Source: RUG14300 sp964561145
GTDB taxonomy: Bacteria; Bacillota; Clostridia; Christensenellales; CAG-1252
Assembly: GCA_964561145.1 (NCBI GenBank)
Contig: CAZLNZ010000012.1
Location: forward strand, 1-64,000
DNA length: 64,000 nt
Reading direction: 5' to 3'
The notes under the pieces are model-generated. The model was given only the letters and a program-made list of their open reading frames with translations, did not search any database and was not told where the DNA came from. Position numbers and translations under genes: made by a program. Positions 42,378 through 51,200 of this stretch are shown piece after piece (the stretch's first letter is position 1; each line of letters starts with the position of its first letter).

Positions 42378-44443
42378 TAATTAAGCTTAATTTTCAAAGC
42401 GGGAACGACCCCACCTTCAGTGCTGAGAACACCGTTGCGGTAATCAGCGAAACCACTGTAGTATACGTCACGAGCGCTATTGATGTTGCTATAATCGGGA
42501 GAGCACAACCACCACCAGCCGTTGCCTTCGTAATCACTATCGGTGTATGTATATGCACCTTGGCACTGAGCATAGTCCGTTGTTTTCTTTTGCCTTGCAC
42601 GGTTATTATCGTAAACACTTGTACCGAATCCATATGCCGATTTCGTTACTTCTTGTTCACTTAAGAGGAATATGTAGTCATTAGTGTTAGAGCAAGCATA
42701 TGTATTAGTTCCACTATTCCATTTTGTAGCATTACTATCGGGATTGGTACTTCTTGCACTATTGTCAACTGTTGTTAATAATATCAAGTCCTTTTCTAGT
42801 GTTGTGAATGCAGTATTATAGAAGGTGTCATTTAAGAATGTGCGAATATTACTATACGCATAGTTATTTGCATAAACGGTTGAACCGTTTATTGTGCGGG
42901 TACTGTGATTGTCATAATACTCTTGACTATCTATTATCATTTCGCAAAGTATTAAAGCTGCTCCATTACTTTCACTAAGTATTCTCCACTTAATAGGCTC
43001 ATACTTAAACCAATAGACTGTGGATGTGTAGTAACCGTTATTATCTTGATAACTATTACTCGTAGAACTTGAAGAACTCGTATAGTACGGACGATAGGAG
43101 GTGAAGTAAACACCTCTATATTGCTCGCCACTATATGTTAGGTCAATGTACCACATGAAATCTTCGACTGATGATGAGATGTAATAGCCGTAGCTTGTCC
43201 AACTTCTACTGTTTGAGGAAGTAGGAAATGTACCTGCCTTTGATGTTAATGACGATTTCAAGGAACTATCGGTAACCTCACTTTGGGGATATGCGCCAAA
43301 ATAGATGTAGTTACCATTACGGGTATATGGTTGTTCTATGCCACATTTAGTACATACACCGTCTACATAATTATGATTAGATTTGCCACATTTAGTGCAG
43401 ATACAGTTAGAATTTGGAGTATGCACTGTGTCACCGCAGTTAGTGCATACACAATCAACATAGTTATGTGCCACCACCTCTCCACAGTTGACACAAGTGC
43501 AATTATCACCTAATGAATGATTACCTTTAGCACAATCCTCGCTATACCAGTTAGCATAGTAGGTTACTTCCTCCCAAATGCGAACATCTTCTTTAAATCT
43601 TTCTCCACTGCTTGATCCATATCCTTTTGGTTCTGTATACCAACCTACGAATCGATACCCTTCTCTTGTTACCTCGGGTGCTTTTAAGATACTACCAAGC
43701 TTGATCTTCTTCGAGCAACCGCCTTCTCCGCCGTTTGCATCAAACGTAACCTTGATTTTTTTGTTAGACGATGAGTATTTGCTCAACTGAACTCGCTTAT
43801 ATTCGGACAACGAATCTTCGTCGTCTCCGATATATATAGTCCCGTATCCATCTCTTTTGAAATATTGTTCATCCTCTATTTTTCCAAACAACTCTTTTTC
43901 ATATGCAAAATAAATAGTATTGTCCTTTATTTTCCAAGTTCCTTCATCAAACATTTCTTCGCCCAAGAAATTATAATACTGCTTGTATTTACCTGCTGTA
44001 AAACTATAAAACTCGTTAGGGTCGTTTACATTATAGTAAACGCCACGTACGCCGATAAAGCTTACCATCAATACTATAGCTGTGACTATAATAGCTATCG
44101 CAAGGATTGTCCTGAATACCCATTTTTTACCTTTAAAGCTTTTCCAAAGAGCTTTTACACGATCCCCGATTTTGTTTTGATTCTCCTTTTCGATTTGTGC
44201 CTGCTTGCGTTCCATCTCTGCAAGACGTGCCTTAAGAAGCTCGATTTCACTCTGTTGTTCATTTGGTGTTTCTGCACTTTTGTTTGTACTATTCTCTGGC
44301 TTAGAACTAACACCACTTACAGTTGTCAGCGACACACACCCCGTATCGGTACGAGCCTTTATCTTAAAAGCAGCTTTACACCCTCCGCAAACAAGAATGT
44401 CATCTTTTTTGACCAATTCCGATCCACACTTTGGACATTTCAT
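42377..44443 (-). CDS. DGR variable protein: membrane-anchored display protein with DUF6273/CLec-like domain
   Basis: About 688 residues. ATG at 44443 (MKCPKCGSEL), 9 nt after GGAGG. Order: N-terminal zinc ribbon (CPKC ... CGGC); Glu/Lys coiled coil (~65-95); one membrane helix (FRTILAIAIIVTAIVLMVSF); InlB-type repeat (VTFDANGGEGGC ... GYRFVGWYTEP); a Cys-rich stretch of CxxC units (CTCVNCGEV, CTNCGDT, CTKCGKS, CTKCGIE); then a DUF6273 domain of the FGE-sulfatase/C-type-lectin type (YIYFGAYPQSEV, PIKWRILSESNGAALILCE, YIFLLSEQEV) ending in GWWWLCSPDYSNINSARDV and GGVVPALKIKLN. The last ~40 codons are the VR. Predicted topology: zinc ribbon inside, variable domain outside. It likely displays a hypervariable binding surface; the ligand is unknown. 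Confidence 0.93.
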   Translation of the reverse strand: MKCPKCGSELVKKDDILVCGGCKAAFKIKARTDTGCVSLTTVSGVSSKPENSTNKSAETPNEQQSEIELLKARLAEMERKQAQIEKENQNKIGDRVKALWKSFKGKKWVFRTILAIAIIVTAIVLMVSFIGVRGVYYNVNDPNEFYSFTAGKYKQYYNFLGEEMFDEGTWKIKDNTIYFAYEKELFGKIEDEQYFKRDGYGTIYIGDDEDSLSEYKRVQLSKYSSSNKKIKVTFDANGGEGGCSKKIKLGSILKAPEVTREGYRFVGWYTEPKGYGSSSGERFKEDVRIWEEVTYYANWYSEDCAKGNHSLGDNCTCVNCGEVVAHNYVDCVCTNCGDTVHTPNSNCICTKCGKSNHNYVDGVCTKCGIEQPYTRNGNYIYFGAYPQSEVTDSSLKSSLTSKAGTFPTSSNSRSWTSYGYYISSSVEDFMWYIDLTYSGEQYRGVYFTSYRPYYTSSSSSTSNSYQDNNGYYTSTVYWFKYEPIKWRILSESNGAALILCEMIIDSQEYYDNHSTRTINGSTVYANNYAYSNIRTFLNDTFYNTAFTTLEKDLILLTTVDNSARSTNPDSNATKWNSGTNTYACSNTNDYIFLLSEQEVTKSAYGFGTSVYDNNRARQKKTTDYAQCQGAYTYTDSDYEGNGWWWLCSPDYSNINSARDVYYSGFADYRNGVLSTEGGVVPALKIKLN
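42395..42520 (-). repeat. DGR variable repeat (VR) inside the target gene
   Basis: Last part of the variable gene. Relative to TR: Asn to Asp, Ser, Ile, Ser, Tyr, Tyr, Ser, Phe, Asp, Tyr, Arg, Gly, Leu, Ser (14 of 17 Asn codons), Lys to Glu, and a GAT to GCT change at the 3' edge. Four codons differ at both the first and second base (Phe, Arg, Gly, Leu). No third-base or non-adenine change is seen. Frame is kept throughout. Confidence 0.96.
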
Positions 44444-44622
44444 CCTTACTTTCCTCCTAAATAAAAATATCGGGTGCGAATTCACACTCGATAATGAATA
44501 TATAACAAGTGTGTTTCCGCTGATTTGCTACGATCACATTCCATTTTAGAGATATGTATACGGACAACACACCTGTTACCAAAAGTAATAGGTCTCTAAA
44601 ATGAAATATTCGTAATGGTAGC
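44444..44622 (-). promoter_or_regulatory. Structured 5' leader of the DGR variable gene
   Basis: About 180 nt between the predicted transcription start and the ATG. Outer stem CATTTTAGAGA / TCTCTAAAATG (44593-44603 with 44542-44552, 11 perfect bp) encloses CCTATTAC-ttttg-GTAACAGG (44585-44592 with 44572-44579). A second stem CACACT / AGTGTG lies nearer the start codon. The GGAGG stands alone 3' of these. No known riboswitch class recognised. Confidence 0.65.
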
Positions 44623-44628
44623 ATATTC

Positions 44629-44658
44629 ATTATAAACCCGCAGGGCTAGGATTGTCAA
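44629..44658 (-). promoter_or_regulatory. Sigma-A promoter of the DGR variable gene
   Basis: TTGACA (44653-44658), 18-bp spacer, TATAAT (44629-44634) on the minus strand. The -10 lies inside an 11-bp inverted repeat (ATAATGAATAT at 44491-44501 with ATATTCATTAT at 44623-44633). Confidence 0.8.
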
Positions 44659-44778
44659 TATTCTATAAAAAATAAAGAATGATGTATAGTCAAAAAGAGG
44701 GGGTATAGCCTCTTATAATAAAAAGTGAGATTGTCTTATTTATTGCCTTATTATGGTTGGTCGTTAATGTAACAATGT

Positions 44779-44796
44779 GGGATGAGATACCGATGT
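44779..44796 (+). repeat. Partial core repeat
   Basis: GGGATGAGATACCGATGTG only, then the sequence leaves the consensus; a full copy begins 14 bp later. Confidence 0.7.
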
Positions 44797-44809
44797 GAAA
44801 AGTGAAAGC

Positions 44810-44893
44810 GGATGAGATACCGACACTTCGTGTCGCCCCTGCGGGGTTCGACTTCAGAAATTGGAACCAATTTCTTCCGCTCAGTATGACATT
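44810..44893 (+). repeat. Core three-hairpin repeat, copy (c), long form
   Basis: 84 bp. Hairpins CGACAC-ttc-GTGTCG, CCCC-tgc-GGGG, and the long third hairpin AAATTGG-aa-CCAATTT. Confidence 0.92.
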
Positions 44894-44898
44894 AAGAT

Positions 44899-45155
44899 GT
44901 AGCCTTCTAGATTGTTATCGGTTTTTTAATAATAATTCTTGATTTTCGCACTTCATTTTGTAATTTGGATACTTTATTAATTTATGGCACCTATTTCCTT
45001 TTGCTCAGTATGACATTTATACATAGTTCTGGTGTTTATTTTTGATATCAATGCATCTTTTACCCCCCCCCTGTATTTCTTCGCAGGTCTTTCTGTTATT
45101 TGGATTATTTTTGATTTGCTATACCACATTTTTCCGCTCAGTATGACATTTATAT
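44899..45155 (+). repeat. AT-rich repeat modules with solitary core tails
   Basis: Two diverged AT-rich modules, each ending in a core tail: GCTCAGTATGACATTT near 45003-45018 and CCGCTCAGTATGACATTT near 45135-45152. No gene in 44894-45365; the rest of this stretch holds only the EFR1 promoter. Confidence 0.7.
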
Positions 45156-45313
45156 AAATTAATAGTAAGATTTGCGGCTTTTGCGTCTGTTTTCATCATC
45201 CTATTTTCTTTACATGGTTTTTATTAAGGATTAAATACCGATACTTCAAACAACAGCATTAAGTGCTATATTTTATTAAAAAGCTACAGTGCCATAAAGC
45301 AATGCCGTTGCGA

Positions 45314-45342
45314 TTGACTTTTCCTCGCTCCTCTCGTATAAT
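45314..45342 (+). promoter_or_regulatory. Sigma-A promoter of the EFR1 gene
   Basis: TTGACT (45314-45319), 17-bp spacer, TATAAT (45337-45342), 24 bp before the ATG, with GGAGG in between. Confidence 0.85.
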
Positions 45343-45365
45343 AGATTTATAATCTGGAGGACGTT

Positions 45366-46223
45366 ATGGTTTTATATTTCTCTTGTACCGGTAACTCGGA
45401 ATACATCGCAAAGGTAATTGCGGCAAAACTCGATGATACGTTGACAAACATATTTTCTTCAGTCAAAAGTCACACAGCGGAGCACTATACCTCAACAGCA
45501 CCCTATGTCTTTGTGTTGCCTGTGCACAACATGAAAGTTCCCGAAGCGGTCGAGGAATATATTAGAACTTGTTCATTCGATGGTAGCAATGAATTCGCCA
45601 TCTGCCTAGTCGGATCCTACTCTGTCGGCAATGCAGGAAGCAGTATTAAAAAAATGCTTACTCTGTCAGGTATGAATCACATAGGCACTTTTGCTTTTTA
45701 TATGCAAAGCTCCAACGTATTAGGTTTGGCAAGACCAAACAGCAACCGTACACTAAAACTTGCGGATAGAGCGGGAGCTGAAGCAGAATTATTTGCACAA
45801 AGATTTAAGGACAACAGACATTCGATCCCTTTAACGGTATCCCTTATAGGACTTATCGGCACAGCACTTAACCCTCTTATAAAGAAACTCAAAAGGGACT
45901 CTGCATTCAAAGTCAACAACCATTGTAACGCTTGCGAGAAATGTGCAGATGCTTGCTTGAATAACAACATAACCATTGTCAACAACAAGCCCGAATGGCA
46001 CCACAATTGCACCCATTGCGGAGCGTGTATCTCCGCATGTCCCCAAAATGCCATCGAGTACGGCAGAAAGAAAGGCAACTTCGGCTACCGCTTCCCTACC
46101 GATTATACAGAGCATATCGTAACCGCACTTGCAATAGAAGAAAAAAAAGATCCTCTATTCGCCGTAGAAACTTCCCTTAAAAACGATTCCGAACCAAAGG
46201 AAAAGAAAACAACTCAAGAATAA
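45366..46223 (+). CDS. EFR1-type flavodoxin/ferredoxin fusion
   Basis: 285 residues. N-terminal flavodoxin-like domain with FMN phosphate loop FSCTGNSEYIA (STGNT-like), then VLPVHNMKVPEAVEEYI. C-terminal 2x[4Fe-4S] ferredoxin: CNACEKCADAC ... CTHCGACISACPQNAIEYG. This matches EFR1-family redox proteins of Clostridia; electron donor and acceptor are unknown. Cytosolic. Acidic/Lys-rich C-terminal tail. Monocistronic, with a good promoter, GGAGG and terminator. Confidence 0.9.
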   Translation: MVLYFSCTGNSEYIAKVIAAKLDDTLTNIFSSVKSHTAEHYTSTAPYVFVLPVHNMKVPEAVEEYIRTCSFDGSNEFAICLVGSYSVGNAGSSIKKMLTLSGMNHIGTFAFYMQSSNVLGLARPNSNRTLKLADRAGAEAELFAQRFKDNRHSIPLTVSLIGLIGTALNPLIKKLKRDSAFKVNNHCNACEKCADACLNNNITIVNNKPEWHHNCTHCGACISACPQNAIEYGRKKGNFGYRFPTDYTEHIVTALAIEEKKDPLFAVETSLKNDSEPKEKKTTQE

Positions 46224-46260
46224 AAAACATCCAATTAAAACATAAAAACTATTCAAAAAT

Positions 46261-46290
46261 ACCGCACGGTTTTATCCATGCGGTGTTTTA
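46261..46290 (+). terminator. Intrinsic terminator of the EFR1 gene
   Basis: ACCGCACGG - TTTTAT - CCATGCGGT (one mismatch) followed by GTTTTATT, 37 bp after the stop. The following 46291-46486 shows nothing recognisable. Confidence 0.75.
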
Positions 46291-46486
46291 TTCGATCAAT
46301 CATTTATTGTACCTTTATTTCTCGACTAATAATAATATTATTCGGCATCATCGTTCCTTCCCACATTATCATTTTGATACCGAGTTGTTCGATTGAGCAA
46401 TCCCTTCCTACAATAAGATAACATTATTATCGGGTTAGCAACATATCTTAATGTGCTTTTTCATACCATGGCATTACCCTTAATAT

Positions 46487-46544
46487 GGATGAGATACCGA
46501 CACTAGAATATACTCCCGGCAGTTCTTTGTTGGTATAATAATGC
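46487..46544 (+). repeat. Left module of the composite repeat
   Basis: 58 bp starting GGATGAGATACCGACACTAG and ending TTGGTATAATAATGC, directly before core copy (d). Nearly identical to 52148-52205; diverged at 54411-54472 and 61035-61088. It contains a TATAAT. Confidence 0.85.
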
Positions 46545-46620
46545 GGATGAGATACCGACACAATGGTGTCGCCCCTGCGGGGTTCGACTACAAGCTTCGC
46601 TTTTCGCTCAGTATGACATT
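46545..46620 (+). repeat. Core three-hairpin repeat, copy (d)
   Basis: 76 bp. First hairpin CGACAC-aatg-... variant (ACAC/GTGT pairing kept), second CCCC-tgc-GGGG, third AAGC-ttc-GCTT, tail CGCTCAGTATGACATT. Confidence 0.92.
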
Positions 46621-46708
46621 TATATGTTTTTTTTGCCGTGCTTCTGCAGTTTTTAGCGTTCTTATTACTTTCAACATTCTTTTTAAGCATTCTTATATCT
46701 TTCAATAA
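46621..46708 (+). repeat. CTGCAG-type spacer module
   Basis: Contains TTCTGCAGTTTTTAGC, then CTTTCAACATTCTTTTTAAG; closely matched at 54548-54634 and 54898-54975, more distantly at 60958-61034. It joins two core copies. Confidence 0.8.
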
Positions 46709-46783
46709 GGATGAGATACCGACACTTCGTGTCGCCCCTGCGGGGTTCGACTTCAGGCTTCGCCTTCCGCTCAGTATGACATT
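46709..46783 (+). repeat. Core three-hairpin repeat, copy (e)
   Basis: 75 bp, close to the apparent consensus: CGACAC-ttc-GTGTCG, CCCC-tgc-GGGG, GGC-ttc-GCC, CCGCTCAGTATGACATT. Confidence 0.93.
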
Positions 46784-47005
46784 GGGAAATATTCTTTTGA
46801 GTTATTATCGGGTTTTTAGCAATAGTTCTTGTTTTTTTTAGTTTGTTTTGTAATTAAGATTCTTTATTGTTTTACCGCACCTTTTTCTTTCACTAAGAAT
46901 TACATTTAGATGTATTCTCTTGCGATTTTTTTAGTAGCAGTTGTTGGCTTTTATGTCTATTGTTTTGTAATTAGGAGGCTTTATTAATTTACGGCAAAAC
47001 AGTTA
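46784..47005 (+). repeat. AT-rich modules before the YitT gene
   Basis: Two diverged units with the shared words TATTCTTTTG, AGTTCTTG, TTTTGTAATTAAGATTC and TTTATTAATTTACGG; the core tail is lost (TTTCACTAAGAATTACATTT). No gene here. Confidence 0.55.
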
Positions 47006-47009
47006 TTTA

Positions 47010-48041
47010 TCAGTCTACTTTGTTTATGTCCGTGAAACCTTTGCCGAGAACAGAAGATACGGAAGAAATATAGGCAAATGCCGTGGGGTCAACATCCTTT
47101 AATAGGCGTTTAAATGCACTTACCTGTCTGCGGTGAATAAGACAGACTATTACATAGTTTTTATCGTTGGTATAGCCGCCCCTTGCCTCAATTACCGTTG
47201 CACCGCTACCAAGCTTGTTTATTATTGCGTTTTGAATTTCCTCTCCCTTGGAGGTTACTATTTCAAAACGAATGGCTGCAGAGAAACCGCTTAAGATTGT
47301 ATCACTAACCTTTGATGCCAAGAACTCCAATATTAAAGATAAAATGACAGCGGACAAACCACCGTATACAAAATATGCCGCAGAGATTATAACCGCATTT
47401 ATCATGAAAATAACCCAAGGTGCATTCAAAGGAATTTTCTTTCTTTGTAATATTATACTTGCTATATCGGTTCCACCGGTGCAACCTCCGACCTTTAAGC
47501 AAAGTGCTTGTCCTGCCCCCATAAATACGGAGCCTGCGACAGCCGCTAAAAGGCGATCATCCGTAAAGGTGGGAATATCAAATAATGAGGTCAATAAGGA
47601 TAAGCCCGATTGAACTCCGATAAAAAGAAAAGTATATGCGGTGAACTTCCACCCAAGGAAAATAACAGATAAAATAAGCAAGGGGATATTAAGTGCTAAA
47701 ATCATATATCCGTTAGGAATTCCAAACATATGCTCGAGCATCAATGCAATACCCCAAACACCACCGGTAATAAATCCGTTATCCGTTACGAATATTTTTA
47801 TTCCTGCAGTATAGAGAATCGCACCAAGCACGATTGCAAGTGCCTTTAATCCTGCTTTAATCGGAGGTTTCTTCGTCAATTCCTTTAATGTGTGATTGTT
47901 TGACACATGATCCTCTTCACTTATACGCACATTGCCATCCAAGCTCTCGTTTTCTTTTATGACATTGTCACTCAATTGGCTACAGTCAACCTTTACCTCT
48001 TCAACGCTTTCGCTTGTTACTTCAGAATTTATCATTTCCAT
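47010..48041 (-). CDS. YitT/DUF2179-family membrane protein
   Basis: About 343 residues from the ATG at 48041 (MEMINSEVTSE), GAGG upstream; the 26 residues further upstream are probably not translated. A hydrophilic acidic N-terminus of ~75 residues precedes five to six membrane helices (ALAIVLGAILYTAGIKIFV, GVWGIALMLEHMFGIPNG, GAGQALCLKVGGCTGGTDI). The C-terminal DUF2179 domain has VTSKGEEIQNAIINKLGSG and ARGGYTNDKNYVIVCLI. YitT-type proteins are widespread in Firmicutes, with no settled function. The long acidic N-terminus is unusual for the family. Confidence 0.88.
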   Translation of the reverse strand: MEMINSEVTSESVEEVKVDCSQLSDNVIKENESLDGNVRISEEDHVSNNHTLKELTKKPPIKAGLKALAIVLGAILYTAGIKIFVTDNGFITGGVWGIALMLEHMFGIPNGYMILALNIPLLILSVIFLGWKFTAYTFLFIGVQSGLSLLTSLFDIPTFTDDRLLAAVAGSVFMGAGQALCLKVGGCTGGTDIASIILQRKKIPLNAPWVIFMINAVIISAAYFVYGGLSAVILSLILEFLASKVSDTILSGFSAAIRFEIVTSKGEEIQNAIINKLGSGATVIEARGGYTNDKNYVIVCLIHRRQVSAFKRLLKDVDPTAFAYISSVSSVLGKGFTDINKVD

Positions 48042-48110
48042 ATAGTATAATATCCTCAAAAAAACTAATCTGTTACACCTTGTTAATTCCTCTCGGCATA
48101 AGCATAATAT

Positions 48111-48138
48111 ATTATACATACTTTCCTAAAAAACGCAA
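48111..48138 (-). promoter_or_regulatory. Promoter of the YitT gene
   Basis: TTGCGT (48133-48138), 16-bp spacer, TATAAT (48111-48116) on the minus strand, ~65 bp upstream of the chosen start. It supports the start at 48041 rather than 48119. Confidence 0.7.
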
Positions 48139-48172
48139 GCGGTTATTGATACGATGGTTTCACTTTTTACGT

Positions 48173-48207
48173 AAAAGAACAGCACTGTATTTCAAGTGCT
48201 GTTCTTT
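48173..48207 (-). terminator. Terminator of the Cys/His-repeat lipoprotein gene
   Basis: AAAGAACAGCACT / AGTGCTGTTCTTT, 13 perfect bp with an 8-nt loop, followed by TT on the minus strand, 33 bp after the stop codon. Confidence 0.8.
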
Positions 48208-48239
48208 ATATAAGACTATTTCCTATTTCTAAACAATCT

Positions 48240-51200
48240 TTATTTTGCCATTGCATTGCTAATGGTTACGATATAGGTATCGCTCTCATCAGAATAAGAG
48301 TATACCATAAAACAAAACTCTATAGAACCACCCGGCTCAAGACTAAATTTATAGTCCTCACCTGTTTCTTCGTCACCCACAACAAGCCAATAATTGTCAT
48401 CCTTTGAGGAAATAATAAATTCACCGCCTTCTTCAGATGTAAAGGTCAAGATGTTTCCTCTTGAAGTACCTAGTACCAAATTGTCACCGAAAGATAAAAA
48501 GCTAACTGGTTGCTCAGCCGCACCATCATCAACAGCAATATTCAAAACATATGCATGATCGCCTTCAATACTATAATTGTTTGAGGAAACGCTGAAAACA
48601 ATGCTTTCACCTGCATCTAATTGGAATCTATAAGATAAAACACCTTCGTATTCGTCATCTACCACAATAGGCTCCCATTCAGACACAGCACGATTATAAA
48701 CGGCTGCTGAACCGATTTCGTCAACAAGTGTTAATACAAATGACCCGCCCTCAACTGAAGTAAAGGTGTAATCGACAAAATCCCATTCTTCGCCATTATG
48801 TCCGACGGAAACATCGTTATCACCGATTACAAGAGCATTGTCACCAACAACCGGTTTATTTTCGTCTTCTGATATGATAAGCGTATATGTACATTCTTCA
48901 ATATCGTCATAGCTATTACATGATACATTTAATACAATGCCCTCACCGGCTTTCAAGGAGAAGGAATAAGAACCGATGTAACTCCATGTATTAGAACTAA
49001 GGATAGGAGAAGAAAAATCATCGATGTATACGTACACACAATCGCCTGCATCATCACCAAAGCTCAATTTATAAGAGCCGCCATTTTCAGAAACAAATAC
49101 GTATTCAATGCTATTCCATTCATAATTAGCATAATTGAGAGAAATACTGTTGTTTCCTACAGAGAGCTGAGGACGATTAACATTTTGAAGTGTAATCTCG
49201 AGAGAATGTGTTCCAGCGGGAAGACTACCTTCGCCCTTGAGATAATAGGGTAATCCTGAAACTGAGACGACGTAATCATTATCATAATTAATATAGATAA
49301 CCGCTTCACCGTTAGCATCTGTAACGCCGCTTCCCATGCTCATGCCATACAAAGAGTTGATACCTACAGATAATCCTTCAACACTTGCTTCAACACCTTC
49401 GGGAGCAACAACCTTTATACTATATGCAACTTTTGAATCAAGAGAAATTGGCATATCGCTAACATCTGTTGTTTCAAACCTTACCATTGAATTGTAACTA
49501 TACATATCGGAGAATCCGCTCAATTGAACCTTATACCTTAAACCGGAAGCTGCAGGAACATAGCTCAAAGTAACCTTTCCTTCAGAATCGGTAACACCGC
49601 TGACAATCAAATTATTACTTGTATCAGTTATTTTAACAGTAACGCCCTCGAGACAAATATCTCCACCTTTGATTATAAAGGTCTTTTGAACAGCTTTAAC
49701 AAGGGTGATCTCATAAGTTTGTCCATTGTCGGTATCGGCATCTTCCGCATCCCATTTGGTACTTACAGGAATATAACTATAAAGTGCCGAATCAAAGCCC
49801 GAAAGAATTACGGAATAATTACCGGGTACGAACGAAATGATAACTTTTCCCTCAGAATCGGTAACACCTGAATAGACTTCCTCATCCTTGGAATTTTTCA
49901 AAGAAATACCAATGTTTTCCATAGCGTTGCCATCAATATCCTTTACGATAAACTCGTTATCTACTGCTACCAATTGCGTATAAGAAACAGCTATACTATA
50001 GGACGCATTTGCGTTCTCGGAAGAACAAGTAACTTCGGCATATACAACATCACCCTCTTCAAGATATGGACAACCGCTCCAATAATCTTTAAACCATCCG
50101 TAATAATACTCTCCGAGCACATATTCTACGTTATTATTTCCTTCAATGTTAAGAACCAATCTTCCCTCTTGAGTAGCAACGATTTTATAATACTTCGTTC
50201 CTATAACGTCACCGGAGGAGGTATAGCTGTCATCATTAATCTCTATAGCAGTTGAAGGAGTCCAACCGTCATAAGATACGCCCTCTTCCTTATCCTTAAG
50301 CATAAACGAATAAAGTGACCAAGAAACGTTAATATAAAGAGTTTCACCTTCATCCAGAGAATAGATATTGTACTTATATTTGGCATAAGATTCCTCATTA
50401 ACTATAACAGATGTATAACCATCCGGATTGTAGAGAACAATATCCTCTTTGGCAGTTGCGGTATACTTAAACCAAATATCGCCGTTTGAAGAATCACCCT
50501 CATAGGTCTTGTTCTTTTCAATAGATATAGCAGAGGACTTCTTTTCACCGGGAGCATAATCCATTGTAAAGGATATTTTGCCATCCGTAGCACTTGCTTT
50601 AAATAATACAATTTTCGAATTATTCAAATTAACGTTACCGCTTTCTAACTCTCCACCAATGTACTCAACTTCATATTGGAAGTCGGACTCAGACTGCGTT
50701 ACGCTTATTACCCACTCGAGTGTAGTTGTCTCTCCGATGCTTATTGACGCATTCGACGGAATGTAAATCGACAAGCCATCCGCACGTGCATAGAACCACA
50801 ATTCTTCATTAGGCTCGGCGGAAACACTTACTTGTTCACCGGTATTCAAATATTTCAAGCTAATAACTCTATTATAGGCACAACCATCCTCTGTACAGGT
50901 TAAAGTAGCTTGTCCGTCTACAGATACACTAGGTTTTGTGACATCATTTGGAACAAAAGTCAAGTCATGTTCATGATCGGCAAAAACATCGGCACCACAT
51001 ACATCGCACTTCTCATCCCAATTTGCATCAACGTGTGCACTCTTACTAGACTCGTCGATATCATCATCATCTGGACAGTAGTTCCAGTGATAATCGTCAT
51101 CGTATCCTATTTTCGAATAATTATGTACGTGAGGAATAGGTACGTCATGACCGCATACGTCACATTTACCATCTGCATCAACATCCACGTGTGCAGCGAC

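Noticed and set aside
44810..44893. tRNA or tmRNA fragment suggested by GGGGTTCGACTTC / GGGGTTCGACTCC in the core repeats
   Set aside because: The GGGG pairs with the preceding CCCC, not with the bases after TTCGACT, so there is no T-arm; no acceptor stem, anticodon arm or CCA.
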